Shown here in pieces: positions 1 through 10,936 of a stretch of DNA of 64,000 nucleotides. The translations under genes and the position numbers were made by a program. How positions within the stretch are numbered: position 1 is the stretch's first letter; each line of letters begins with the position of its first letter. Source of the DNA: Salticus scenicus (lineage: Eukaryota; Arthropoda; Arachnida; Araneae; Salticidae); the NCBI GenBank assembly GCA_963930645.1, contig OZ005648.1:156759035-156823034 (forward strand), in the 5' to 3' direction. Under the pieces are notes generated by a model. That model was not told the origin of the DNA, searched no databases, and worked only from the letters and a program-made list of their open reading frames with translations.

Positions 1-267
1 ATTACCAATTACTTAGTTTCAGTCAGATGGAAATTTTTTGAATTAAATTAAGAAAACAATAGCTTATTAAAACCAATGTATGTTTCTATGCGTCATTCGT
101 GCATAATTAAACACATTCAATTAGTATAAATAACAATCATAGTTTCAGTTTGAAAATGGAAGAAAATGAAATTCTCTCTTGATGTCACTGAAATGATGGC
201 ATTTGATTTGGTGAAAGATAAGAGCAATTTGCGTAGATTAACGGCTTTTTCTTGTAAAAATTAAAAA
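1..267. other. AT-rich non-coding DNA
   Basis: No open reading frame, RNA gene or repeat family could be supported here. The stretch leads into the duplicated TACGG-rich repeat that follows. Confidence 0.4.
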
Positions 268-458
268 AATTATACTTTCGAAACATCAATTTACGGGCTA
301 CGACCGTTTAGCTAGCAAAAATGTCATTTCCCGTAAAATTATACGGTTATTTCCTAAATTATGCTTCCAAAACATTAATTTACGGATTATGACCGGTCAT
401 TTCCCCTAAAATTATACGGTCAAATACCGTGATTTTACAATTTTTTTTTACAGTGTAC
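268..458. repeat. Two-copy TACGG-rich repeat ending in CAGTGTA
   Basis: Two diverged copies of a unit of about 80 bp are visible. Each has a 'CATnAATTTACGG' segment, then TACGACCG or TGACCG, then 'AAAATTATACGGT'. The block ends in a T-run followed by CAGTGTA, an end shared by many TA-flanked MITE families. No protein is coded. Most likely a fragment of a non-autonomous DNA transposon; the family is unassigned. Confidence 0.5.
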
Positions 459-610
459 TATTCAACTATTTTCCCTTTTCAGAAATTTATTTTATTATAA
501 CATCAGGATTAATATTCTTTTATAAATCATTTTGAGTCACATTATATTTTTATATGTAAATTTAACTAATATAAATAAGATATTAAATATAATTTGGACT
601 TTTACACACA

Positions 611-1026
611 TTGGAAGGCGGTCCATTGTGCCCCTTGAAGAGGTGGTTCACTGTGACCCATGTCCAGACAAAACAAATAATAATATTAAAATTATATATA
701 GACTATAAATATGCTAAGAATTTTTATAAATTTAGAAACAACAATATCTTACCTTTTCTTAACAAGTGTCCGATACTTGTAATCAATAGTTCAGTCCTGA
801 TAAAATTAAAAAACTTCAAACTTGAAAAATTACTTTGAGCTGCTCAAAATATAAAAATTGTTTTAAATGACTACCTTAGCATTTATCATGTGGTTTTTCG
901 GATGTTTACAAGTAGTACCATGCTGCCATTGATGAGTCTCAATATAAACTAAAAAAGTTAAATATTAAGAGATTTAAATGGGGGTGGTCCACTCTGCCCC
1001 TAGGTCCACTGTGACCCAGTCTCCCC
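611..1026. repeat. Repeat with paired GTCCACTGTGACCCA boxes
   Basis: The motif pair 'GTCCAnTnTGCCCC' then 'TnCACTGTGACCCA' occurs at 622-660 and again at 988-1019, bracketing about 330 bp of AT-rich DNA. The short open frame across the first box has no protein-like features and is best read as chance. This looks like a dispersed repeat; the class is unknown. Confidence 0.4.
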
Positions 1027-1849
1027 TATACAAGACAATACAGAGTGATTCTGACAAGTTAGTGTAATATCTATCTTTAACTCAATACCTCCCGAAGTAT
1101 ATGATTTTTTTTTTTTTTTAAGTTTGGCAAATGCTATAGGAACGCAATATTATTTCTGCATTAATTACAGTAGTTAAAAAAATAAATCTCAACACTTTAA
1201 AAGAAAGATTTATCTTTTTCAATTTTTAACAGTTGAAAGGGCTTTAGACCTGAAACAATTTCGTCATAGCTTCTTAAATGTTATTGTATGTACACTATAC
1301 TAACTTCGAAGTTATTATAAGCTTTATAATATGAACTGTTAAGAATGGGGATTTTTCAGTATTTTAACTCCATTTATATAAAAATTGTTACGATGGAAAA
1401 AAAAAACAAAAAAAAAAAACTAGGTACTACGAACAACAGTTAGAATTAATTCCATTCTAAAAGTCAAACAAATAGGGTAAAAACTCTTACGCTTCAACAT
1501 ATTTATAATAGATATTCTGCACCTTTTTTTTTTTTTAAATTGTCAAATATATTTTTAAATTTTATCTTTTTTTTTTTTTTGTGTGTGTGTGTGTTTGTAC
1601 TTGAAAACATTCTTAATATTACATCGGTTTTTATAATTTTTCTTTACTTTAATTCTTCTTTACTTTGTTTTCAGTTTATTCTTTCTTTTGAACACTTTTT
1701 GTTTTACTATATGGATTTTACCAAAAATTCTGAATTTCCCACTATTTTGATTTTTTATATTGATCTTTTCTTGCATTTTTTTTTTTTTTTTACCTTGATT
1801 CATTTATTCCAATATGTTATTCTCTGAACACTTTCCAACAAAGTTGTTA
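1027..1849. other. AT-rich non-coding DNA with homopolymers
   Basis: Contains several T and A runs (near 1108, 1400, 1525, 1570, 1780) and a short (GT)n at 1581. The F-rich open frame here is a by-product of T tracts. No feature is supported. Confidence 0.4.
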
Positions 1850-2545
1850 ACAAGTCAGAAAAAAAGTTGAAAAGTGTTTATGACTTCTTCTGTCCATCTG
1901 TTCGTCAATCAACACTGTAACACACGTAAATACTCATGGAATTCCATAAAACGGATATATGTTATTCAAGTTCACTATCGGATAACTCCTCTTGGAAGTG
2001 GAGTAAATACCACCACTGGCACATTTTAATATCTTTACTTTGCAAACATCTCAATGAAATTTGCATTTATTATTCGTAGACACACAGACAAACACACACA
2101 GACAAACGCACACAAATAAACACACACACACACAAATCTATAAAGTAAAGTGCGATTGGCATGAAGATTTAAAGAACCACTTAAAAATATTCAGCTATAT
2201 TAAGTGCTGTAATTGGAAATTTCTGCAGTTAAATTTTCATTTTCATTATGCGTTTTTAACTTTTTACAACAATGTTTAAAAGCAATTATAATTTGAATTA
2301 ATTTATCTGTCTTTCTGCCGGTTTAACTGTCCGTCTGTCTATCTGTACGTTTGTCTGCCCACAGCGTCCGTGAAATTTTTAAGAATTTTTTTGAAAATAA
2401 TATATGTTTTTCAAGTTCAGTATGTTATTTTCCCTATTAAAAATGTTATAATCAGTATATCTAGTTTGTGTACAGGGACACCCAAAAGAATGTCAATGCA
2501 TGGTGTTTTATGGGAGGTACTTTTATAAATCATATTTAAGTAACT
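1850..2545 (+). repeat. Copies of the ~450 bp 'CTGGTTTGTGTACAGGGACA' family, plus orientation
   Basis: Ordered landmarks of this family are: a 'GTCTGTCTATCTG'-like tract, 'ATATATGTTnTTCAAGTTCA', then 'TTTGTGTACAGGGACACCC', then 'TTTTATAAATCATAT'. A first, shorter copy runs about 1850-2030 and a fuller one about 2060-2545. The same landmarks recur at 7990-9080 (reversed), 9113-9200 and 20,780-21,000. No coding capacity is visible; probably a non-autonomous mobile repeat of unknown class. Confidence 0.55.
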
Positions 2546-2579
2546 TTGTACAGCAGAAATCGTTTTTTAAAGCACCTTT

Positions 2580-4230
2580 ATATATATCAGGATCTTTATT
2601 TTTTTTAGAAAGTTCCTTTTGCTTCATCAGAAAATATTTTGGGGCTCCTTCAGTTTTTCTATCTGATGTTCATCTTTGAGAATTATCAGAAACTTTTCCC
2701 CTTAACTATTCAATTTCTGATGCTATGTCACTAACAATTTTTTTCTAAGTGTTACCATTTCTCACAATGCCTTCATTAGGAACATTATCGTTTGCTGTAT
2801 GATCATCGTTGCTATTTTCTGGATTTTCAACTTAAATGTTATAATGTATTAAATCTGATCTTCTTTTCTTCAAAATCTTCTATAAAAGGTATCTCATAAT
2901 TTAATTTTTCAGAAAATTTCACTGTTCTGCTTATCACAATCATTTCTTACTCCTATATATGTATATCCGGTATCTTTTAAAGTTAAGATCATATTTAAAA
3001 AAGCTTCCTTGTGTTATTTTCTTATCATTTTTTCGCCTCTTTTGTTTATATACATACCAAAATGTTTTACTTCCGAACACTCTAAGATTGTTTAAATTAG
3101 GCTTGTACTCACTCCATAATTTATATGGAATTTTATCCGTAGATTTGTTGGCAAACTCTTTCGTTAATTAACAGATGTTGCACTACATTCTTCCCAAAAT
3201 ATTTTTAGTAATTTAGCATTTATTAGCATTGCTTTGCATATTTCTATAATAGGTCTCTTATCAGTTCAGTAGCACCTTTTTGAGGTGGTGAATATAGCTT
3301 GTGGTGATTTGATGATTTATGTCTCGATAATTTAGATATTCCCAGACAGTTTGATTACATTCTGTTTCATTATTAATACACAGATTTTTAATGATCATTA
3401 TAAATGTATTATTTGTGGAGAGTACATATTCTTATATCACATTCCTTTTATATCATATAAACTTGTGTGTAATATGAGTAATCATCTAGTATTGTAATAT
3501 AATACCTTCTATTTCATAAAATCTTAGCTTTAGCTGGACCACAAACATCGGTATAAATTAAGTCAAGAGGTTTATACCCCTGTACTATGTTTCCTTTGAG
3601 ATACGATTTTTCTATTAATTTTATTTTTATACATTTGGAAAATTTAGTACTATGCGAACGATTATTTATTTTCACACCTACTGCTAAATCACATTTATAT
3701 ATCTTTTTAACAGCATCTGGAATTTTTTGAAGCAGCCTTTGGTGTAATTTTATTATGTAATTTTTTTAACAAGTAGGTAAAATTCCCGATGGAGTATACA
3801 CTTTTTCATTTAAGAGAATAATTTGCAATTTATATAAAACTTCCTTAGCCTTTGCATCTGCTACTAAGCTATTATCCTTTTAACTTGAACATATATTATC
3901 CTATAAAGCGAAAACATGTCCCTTTCAGCGCAAAATTGCACAGATAGAAAGTTTCTATCAAACTCTAGAACGCAAAATATACTATCTAAAGTAGTTTTGT
4001 GGCATTTGCTATTTAGAGTATGAATGTTCAAAAAACATTTACCCTTTACCTTAGCAATTAATTTTATTCCACTTTCTATGGTTATCATTTCTTTACTTGA
4101 ATTTTGTAATTCTAAGAACAAGTCTAAGGATTTTGCTAAAAGAACGTCTCTTCAAAATCAATTACAAAAGAAACCTTTTTTGTTTCTTTCCACTTTATAT
4201 TTCTACTTTCATTACATAATCTAAAGAATG
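2580..4230 (-). pseudogene. Decayed Ty1/Copia pol fragment (pre-integrase and integrase)
   Basis: Read on the minus strand in shifting frames. The first block, about 4150-3864, ends in a protease/pre-integrase-like segment with 'LEFDRNFLSV', matching the 'L..NLLSV' block of Copia polyproteins. Next comes a GAG-pre-integrase-like stretch 'LHQRLLQKIPDAVKKI'. The integrase core starts at 'LDLIYTDVCGPAK', with the first catalytic Asp near 3548. The third catalytic Glu lies in 'YSPPQKGATELIRDLL' at about 3266, and 'KPNLNNLRVFGSK' follows near 3080. The region of the second Asp reads INN rather than TDN, so catalysis is lost. Many stops and frameshifts are present. The remnant stops near 2580, where reverse transcriptase would begin; no LTRs were found. 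Copia identity rests on motif recognition only. Confidence 0.8.
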
Positions 4231-5173
4231 AAAATTTTAAGAAGTATGTTTAATAAAAAGGTTTATAATGTAACAAAATTAGGAAAATTCATTTTGAAAT
4301 TAGTTTCTTTGTGCAGCGTACAATAAATGTCAAATGATTTCCTTTATCTGTATTATTTTATGTCGGTTTTTTGTTCACAATACAGATTAAAATGAAACAA
4401 GTCGACACTTATGAAATAATTTTTAAATAAATACCTGATGACATTATAACGTCAGGAAACTAACATGCTATGTATTATTTTGTAAAAAAAAAAAAAGTAC
4501 CATATACTTAGTTTTTGTTAGAATTTTAAATGAAATTCACCCTTAGAAGCATAAAAGGTTTTTCAGGTACATTAATAAAATTCTTTTTATGTTTTAAGCA
4601 AATAAAATTATAAAGCTTTTCTTAGATCAGTCTCAAAAGTTAATTACTTTTCTTTCATTTTATAATAATAATAATAAAAAAAATAGAGAAAAGTTTTTTC
4701 TTAGAGAATCTAAAAGCTTTAAAAGATTTCTTTTATATAAATACAATTTAAGGGCTTGTTCGAGTAAGTAGAACTTAATAAAAAAAGGGCTTTCTTTTAA
4801 TGAAGGAAACATGAATTAAACATTTCTTTGTGCAAAGCTTCAAAAAATAGAAAAGACCGCTTTTGAATTTCTTTAGGATTTTAGAAATGCATTACTCCAA
4901 AGCTTAGAACAACAATACTTACTATATTATTATTCAAGAAGGCTTTTAGGATAGAGGATTTAAGTTTTATTGAATAACGAATAATAAAAAACAGAAGAAA
5001 CGAAATATTCCCTGGCGTACATTAACAGTTTCATAGCAGTCTCTTTTAAATCTTAAACGTATTTGCAATACTTAAGTTAAAATTTAAGACTTTAAACTTA
5101 AATCTAATTATAGTTTGGAAGAGTGATATACATATATACACAGAAATAGATAGATAGACTTAAGCTATAATAA

Positions 5174-5213
<40 letters not shown>

Positions 5214-5334
5214 TTTTTAAATTTTATAATCTATATAATATTTCTCTAACGTGGATCAGTTTCAATTATTTTTTGTCGAAACGATACGATACGTGAGGAT
5301 AAAAAAATAATATTTATACATGAACAATATTTAA
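4231..5334. other. AT-rich non-coding DNA with a (TA)n tract
   Basis: No coding signal. There is a poly(A) run near 4485 and a perfect (TA)n microsatellite at about 5180-5211. A small 'ACGATACGATACG' repeat sits near 5280. Confidence 0.4.
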
Positions 5335-5470
5335 GCACGCGGACTTAGCTCAATGGACTAATAAGAAAAACATGACGGCATTTGTCTGATGAGATTATTT
5401 CACGGAAAAAATGTATTTTTAACAGTTGTTTCTTCAGAATCTTGCAAGCGTCATTTCAATCCTAGCAATA
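5335..5470 (+). other. tRNA-like A-box sequence, possible SINE head
   Basis: 'TTAGCTCAATGG' at 5345-5356, preceded by GCGGAC, matches the pol III A-box and D-arm of a tRNA. No B-box, anticodon arm or acceptor pairing could be found downstream. This is at best a degenerate tRNA-derived SINE head. Confidence 0.2.
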
Positions 5471-5485
5471 TTTTAAAGATATACA

Positions 5486-5690
5486 CTGGTTCTCATAATT
5501 ATAAGGACACCCGTTTTTCTATATTAACTAAAGTCTGAACACTATTATTTAAACAAATACATTTTTATTAATTTGAATTTCATTAATAGACGACATTTAA
5601 AAGGTTTTATCGTTTTTCTATCTTAAAAAACTTTAAATACAGTCAAAAAGAGGATTTTTCAGGTGTTCACAATTATAAGGACAGCTCGAT
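5486..5690. repeat. Tc1-like terminal sequences
   Basis: 'AATTATAAGGACA' occurs at about 5498 and again at about 5671, both in the same orientation. Such 'CATAATTATAAGGACA' ends are typical of Tc1-like elements. One copy may be the low-coordinate end of the transposon just downstream, and the other the end of a second, truncated copy. Confidence 0.5.
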
Positions 5691-5771
5691 TCTTAGTAAT
5701 TTTTTTTCAATTATTCTTTAAATTAATATTTTATGGGCTCTCTTTTTAGGGTGAAACAGCCAGACATTCTC

Positions 5772-5833
5772 TCTGTACACACACACACACACTCACACAC
5801 ACACACATATATATATATTTATATATATATATA
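5772..5833. repeat. Compound (CA)n/(TA)n microsatellite
   Basis: A run of CA repeats, with one CT interruption, grades into a TA run. It separates the Tc1-like end from the transposase remnant. Confidence 0.8.
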
Positions 5834-5869
5834 CATTCTTTTTTTTAATATTCAGTTTCAACTCCATTT

Positions 5870-6665
5870 CATACAGCATAGATGATATTCTGAAATACAT
5901 TTAAACTATTTAAAATTGCCTTCCACTTGCATGCAGTTTTCTAATATGATAAGTTAAGGTTTTTTCAACATTTAGGCCACGGAACAGGCAATAATACAGA
6001 AGTTTCTTTCTTCAAACTATTTCCTACTGCTCTAGAAGTAGAGCAAAAATGTAAGTCTTGTTGAAAAAAATATTTTACCCCCCAAAATATAACAAAATCT
6101 GAGAATTCCACGTTTATAATTTGCGATATTCTCTTGATGTTCATAATAATAGAAAATATTACTAAATTCATTCTGCCTTCATTAGAAACAGCTCCCCAGA
6201 GCACCATAGGTCCACCTTTAAAATGCCTGATTCATATCTTCCTTTAATAAATCTGCTCTGTCTTTCGCTATCTTCAGATCGTGCCAGTAACTGTTAAAAC
6301 CATTTGTTTAAATAAGAATAAAATGTTTTTCATCCGAAAATGCAACATTTTACCATTTAATATTGTGTTTATTCAACTTTAACGCAGACGTTCTTTCCCT
6401 CATTAAATGCTTATTGATTATTACAAGTTTTGTATTCATTTTAACATATTATTAATTATTTTAAACATGCATAAATGTGGGCCCCAATCTTTTGTTAAAA
6501 ATTACGAGCAAATTCAGCAGCAGTCATTAAGAGTAGAATAGTAAGAGGAATTATGAGTCTTCGATCTCTGTAAAACAACTCTGATTTTGCATCAGATCTC
6601 TCTTCTATCGAATCCGCAGTCCAACATTTTATCACATTTCCTTCAGAAATTTTAGGTCTTCGAAT
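5870..6665 (-). pseudogene. Decayed Tc1-like transposase
   Basis: A DDE transposase remnant on the minus strand. Around 6665-6480 the translation has the linker between the helix-turn-helix and catalytic regions in broken frames. The best open piece, 6207-5965, begins 'MVLWGAVSNEGRMN', which matches the 'VMVWGAIS' block of Tc1 transposases. It continues to 'FFQQD', holding the second catalytic Asp, then 'STSRAVGNSLKKE', and should continue as 'WP.SPDLNPIE', but the frame is lost after 'PVPWPKC'. Upstream blocks are split by stops. The element is long dead. The family call rests on the order and spacing of these motifs. Confidence 0.75.
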
Positions 6666-7020
6666 TTCATTAAAAATTCAGCGGATTGAAATTATCTTTC
6701 CACTTAAAAAACACATATATCATACTTCACTACATAAACGTTCTTTTTTTTTCGAGGAATTAACATAAATTAAAAATTAAACAACTTTCGATAACCTTCA
6801 AAAACGTATTAACACTGAAAAACATTCCGCCTGGAGACAATTCTGTACAACACAAGCAAATACCTTTGGCATTGCACAAAAGTTTTATAGCAATAAATTC
6901 TTTACACCTACAGAGCTTGGGCTTGAAAGACCTCCAGCTCATTCTTCTAAAGAAAACAATCTGGAATATTTAACATTAGTTCTTTTTCCGCCCAGTAAAT
7001 TTCACTCAATAGAAAAACCC
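6666..7020. other. Non-coding DNA between two transposon remnants
   Basis: A 60-residue open frame on the minus strand here shows no recognisable domain. The sequence may include the other end of the Tc1-like element, but I could not find a clear terminal repeat. Confidence 0.3.
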
Positions 7021-7021
7021 A

Positions 7022-7561
7022 CTTTCACAGCCTAACCAGACGAACCCTTTCCGGAAGTCCGGTCAGCCCTTTTTTAGCTTTAATACCAAGAAAGCCCCTG
7101 GTCTTGATAAGATTGATTTTAGAATTCTCCGACACTCATTTCTAACATTTCCACACATTTTTCACAAATGGTCTAATCTCTGCCTGCAACATCAATACTT
7201 CCCAGAAACACTTCGCAGGGGAGAAGTGGTACACTTTCTGAAGGAAGGGAAGCTTCCCTCTGAACCCTCTTCTTACAGACCGATCTGCCTCCTTCCAACT
7301 TTAGGCAAATTATTAGAAACATTGTTTGTAACTAGATTAAAATTTCATCTGGAAACAAATTCACTTCTTCATCCCTCACAATTCGGGTTCAGAGGGGGCA
7401 GATCATGCGAACATGCTTTACAACAAATTATAAGCTCCTGCACCTTTAATATTGATACCAGTCGGTATACCACTCTGATCTCACTTGACATACAGGGGGC
7501 TTTCGACAACATTGAATGGATCGATATCCTTGACTCTCTCAAAGCAACTACGGCAACGTAA
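7022..7561 (+). pseudogene. Non-LTR retrotransposon reverse transcriptase fragment (R1/jockey-like)
   Basis: One frame stays open from at least 7022 to the stop at 7559-7561; the ATG-started part begins at 7226. Motifs in order are 'KKAPGLDKID' (about 7088), a 'VVHFLKEGK' block (usually 'PIPKPGK'), 'SSYRPICLLPTLGKLLE', 'HPSQFGFRGGRSCEHAL', and the motif A block 'LISLDIQGAFDN' with a metal-binding Asp. The 'LDIQGAFDN' wording is characteristic of the R1 and related clades. The protein ends at about the point where motifs B and C ('YADD') should follow, so it is 3' truncated. Right after the break is a small duplication of 'CTACGGCAACGTAAA', perhaps a scar of integration or repair. Endonuclease and gag regions are absent. 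Confidence 0.85.
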
Positions 7562-7856
7562 AGGGACAACGTCAAAGGGGACTACGGCAACGTAAACCTC
7601 ACATGTTTCTCTGTGGAAAAGTGTGGGCATAGAATAGGTAATTAATTTATAGGGTTACATAAAATAGTTTCGATATGTTTATTAATCATTTTGCATGAAA
7701 TTTAGTACAAGTATTTATGAGTTACAGGGAATTAATACAACACTATCAGTTATTAGGAATACATACATGTGCAGATATATACAGATAGTTATAAAAAGAG
7801 AGATACAGGGGAAGGGGTTGAAATGTTTCTGTTTACGTAGGAAGTCAATCGAATCA

Positions 7857-7887
<31 letters not shown>

Positions 7888-7985
7888 GTAATAAGGAGTA
7901 AATAAAAACTATCTGTTGAATAATGCATGATGAAAATAGGATATTGAGGCTCCTGATCTGCAGATCCGCTAGTATGATTATTTTT
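7562..7985. other. Non-coding DNA with (TA)n tract
   Basis: Holds the 'GGCAACGTAAA' partial duplication at 7549-7596 and a (TA)n run at about 7857-7883. No gene is supported. Confidence 0.4.
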
Positions 7986-9110
7986 AAATTTCACAGAGCA
8001 ACAACAAAAAAAAAAATTAGACAATGTTGGAAAGTGTCAAAATTGCATAACACAAAAGAAAGTGTAATTCCAGCAATTTCCAATTGTAGATTTTAATGCA
8101 TTTGAATATTATAGTGTAGTGCTGTATTTCTGAACGCTGATCATATCATATTCTATACAAATATTATATTAGCATAATAACATTAAATGTAAATTTCATT
8201 ACGATTTTTACAGTAGTAAAGTATTTAAATGTGATTTATGAAATATCTCTCCTAAAACGCAATGCACTGGCATTTTTTGGATGTCCCTGTACATAAACCA
8301 GTAATGTAGATTCGATTAGTGTTATTTTAAATAGGGAAGATTGATCAGTAAACATGAATAACATATGTCCCTATTAAGTAATTCTAAAAATATGTACGGT
8401 CACTTAGGCGGGCAAACAGACTGATAAACAGACAGATATTCACACAGACAGTTAAACTAAATCAAATAACATTTACTCTTAAAAATAGCTAGAAAGTGAA
8501 AATATCGCTTAATGTAAATGAAAATGCAATTCCAGCAAATTTCTAAAAATAGTTCTTAACGTAGTTGATTATTTTGTGTGGCCCTGTAAATCATCCTTGT
8601 GTATCACCTTGCTAATCATACTATATTCTATAGAAAGCGTGTGCATACGAATAAAATATTTCAGTTTCCTTAAAATTTTTGCAAAGTAAATTTCTTGAAA
8701 TATGGTTTATAAAAATACCGCTAATAATTGGTTGTTCCTGTGCTAACCAATCATGTGCCAACCAGTGGTAGTACTTACTCCATTTTCAATGGGTAACATC
8801 TAATAGTGAATTTGAATGACATATATGAATTTAATTAAGATTTCTACAAAGTAAAAATATTAAAATATGCTTCATAGAAATACCTCTCATAAAACGCAGT
8901 GCTTTGGTATACTTACGGGTGTCCCTGTACAAGAACCAGTTGTGGTATTTACTTTATTTTCAGTTGGGAGCATCCGATAGTAAACGTAACAATCAATTTC
9001 ACTTCTCATTTCAATTCCTCTAATATTTAATGAGTTAGGGCATGGAAAGATAGACAAACAAACCGATAACACAAACATTTTTGAACTTCGTTGGAAAATG
9101 CTAAAAATAA
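7986..9110 (-). repeat. Tandem copies of the ~450 bp 'TACAGGGACA' family, minus orientation
   Basis: Three copies lie head to tail in reverse orientation, the last partial. 'AATTCCAGCAA' recurs at 8062 and 8527, about 465 bp apart. The 'TGTCCCTGTAC' box recurs at 8281, near 8732 (degenerate), and at 8919. 'TTATGAAATA'-like and 'TAAAACGCA' segments recur in step. The open frame inside the last copy (9078-8887) reads through 'CLSIFPCPN' and has no domain. Plus-strand copies are at 1850-2545 and 20,780-21,000. Confidence 0.6.
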
Positions 9111-9112
9111 CC

Positions 9113-9205
9113 CAACTGGTTTGTGTACAGGGACAAACAAAAGAATGTCATAGCAATCAGCTTTATGAGGGTCATTTTTATAAATCATATCCTAATACCT
9201 TTATG
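9113..9205 (+). repeat. Partial plus-strand copy of the ~450 bp family
   Basis: 'ACTGGTTTGTGTACAGGGAC' at about 9114, followed by 'TTTTTATAAATCATAT', faces the reversed copies immediately upstream, giving a tail-to-tail arrangement. Confidence 0.6.
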
Positions 9206-10128
9206 CACAAATTATAATGAATTTGACGTTTATTATTCATAATTATTTTTTTCTAATAAAAGGTATATACATGTATATATATATATATAGATAATATGAA
9301 CCTTAATTTCAACCTTTATTAATCCACTGCAGAATGAAGTTTTTTCCTATGTAATTCCAATTTGCCCTGTTTTATGCAATTCTTCTCCATTCTGCTAAAT
9401 AAAATACAAAGTTCCGTTTGTGTATGACCTCTTAATGTAAATACATTTTTAGAAAACAGATAAAAAACAGATCATTTAATCACCCATATCTCTATAAATT
9501 TTTATGATATTCAACTGGATCTTTTTTTACAAAGTGTTCTATAGAGTTTAGTACTAAAGTATGTCCATGTTTTTTTTTTTTTTTTTTTTACAGTCCGCGC
9601 ATGCGCATTAATAAATTATTCTTTACAATTATGCGTAACTCTTTGAATGTTAAATGTATTTATTTTAAACTACAGTATAATGATTTAGGCATGTGTTATC
9701 ATATTTCCTGAAAGTTTCGTGAAATTAAAAAAAAAAATCTTTAAAGTTATAATATAAAAACTTAAACATTTTTACGTTTTTCAATAAAATATTTATAAAT
9801 AATTAAATATTCGAGCTATCCTCACAAAATTCTGCACATGTATAAAATATAGCAATTATAAAGATATCTAAAATTTGCATATAGTTGGACGATCTTCCAG
9901 ATACAGGATAGTTTCTATATTTTTGGATTTGCTGTTCCTACCCTAAGATCCTTCGTTGCAAAGTCTTTCCGGAAAAATGTGAGGAAAGACATGTTTTCTT
10001 CATTCCTAAAATTCAAAAACAACACATGAAGTATTTTTCAAAATATTCAGCAAAACGCAAAAAAATTAAATTCTTTCCATTATTTTGTCCAACACTTGTA
10101 TATATATGCATATGTATGTACATATATA
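9206..10128. other. AT-rich non-coding DNA
   Basis: Includes a (TA)n near 9270, a T run of about 22 at 9570-9590, and the palindromic GC island 'CGCGCATGCGCA' at 9596-9607, an NRF1-type consensus. No open frame of interest. Confidence 0.4.
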
Positions 10129-10294
10129 CAATCAAACCACGGGAACAAGCTTAACGTGAATTAGTTTTAAGATGGACTGTTTCCGCAATCTCCGTCAAAA
10201 TAAAGATTATTTTCACAGTTACTGATAGCATGAAGTATTGATAACATGAACAAAATTTTATTCCCCTTGAGATTCATGTTAACGAGATTCGGCT

Positions 10295-10295
<1 letters not shown>
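10129..10295. mobile_element. Degenerate pogo-like MITE copy
   Basis: About 167 bp. The right end 'TTAACGAGATTCGGCTG' and the inner 'CTTAACGTGAATTAG' near the left end are inverted versions of each other. The interior 'CAGTTACTGATAGCATGAA' matches, on the opposite strand, the better-preserved copy at 14,126-14,296. The 'CAGTCGAAnCTnGTTAACG' end resembles the pogo/Tigger type with TA targets. No protein is coded. Confidence 0.6.
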
Positions 10296-10299
<4 letters not shown>

Positions 10300-10338
<39 letters not shown>

Positions 10339-10395
10339 TAGCTGCCCCGGCCACGCATTGCTGTGGCTAAGTTATATGTTGATAATTTGATAAGG
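10300..10395. repeat. (TA)n followed by 'CTAGCTGCCCCGG' repeat head
   Basis: A perfect TA tract of about 36 bp leads into 'ACTAGCTGCCCCGGCCACGC'. This association of (TA)n with a 'CTAGCTGnCCCGG' head is common in arthropod dispersed repeats. Possibly the start of a larger element whose other end lies near 15,960. Confidence 0.4.
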
Positions 10396-10396
10396 T

Positions 10397-10936
10397 ATAT
10401 AGTCTTTCCCCATCACTGGATTTGGCGATTTTTTTGGCGCCATTTTGACGATAACGATAACGATGTCGTTCTGGATTCTCTGCAATAAAATATGGCAACC
10501 TGCATGCTTTTATTTTAGATTTATGATTTATGATTTAGCTTATGATTTTATCAATTATGATTTTTAGATTTATAATTAAGCCATAATCGCCAAATCCAGT
10601 TGTGGGGAAATATTATAGTTGTTCCTTTGATAAATATTTTAAAACTTTAAAATAGGATATCTCATGGGCATTTAAAGTAAATACGGGTATCATTTTAAAT
10701 AGAAAAAGATTTTGGGGAACAACTATAGTATTTCCCCACAGCTGAATTTGGCGATTATAGCTAAATCATAAATCTAAAATCATATATCATATATCATAAA
10801 TGATAAAATCATAAATTCAAAATATATAGAATGCAGGCTGCCATATTATATCGCAAATAATCCAGAGCGACATCGTTATCGATCAAATCGGCGCCGAAGA
10901 AAAATCGCCAAATTCAGCTGTGGGGAAATACTATAT
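10397..10936. mobile_element. Nested fold-back element (inverted repeats within inverted repeats)
   Basis: The left half 10,397-10,626 is repeated in reverse at about 10,714-10,936. In addition each half is itself a hairpin: a 'TTTCCCCAnnnCTGnATTTGG' box opens it and the complement 'CCAAATnCAGnTGTGGGGAAA' closes it. The four boxes lie near 10,406, 10,588, 10,728 and 10,909. Outer arms also share 'AACGATGTCG' and 'GCATGC/GAATGCAGG' segments. About 88 bp separates the halves. No open frame. A non-autonomous fold-back transposon or two hairpin MITEs in inverted orientation. Confidence 0.7.

Noticed and set aside
1540..1827. 95-codon hydrophobic open frame
   Set aside because: F/L-rich because of T tracts; looks like a membrane protein only by composition, no start context or homolog features.
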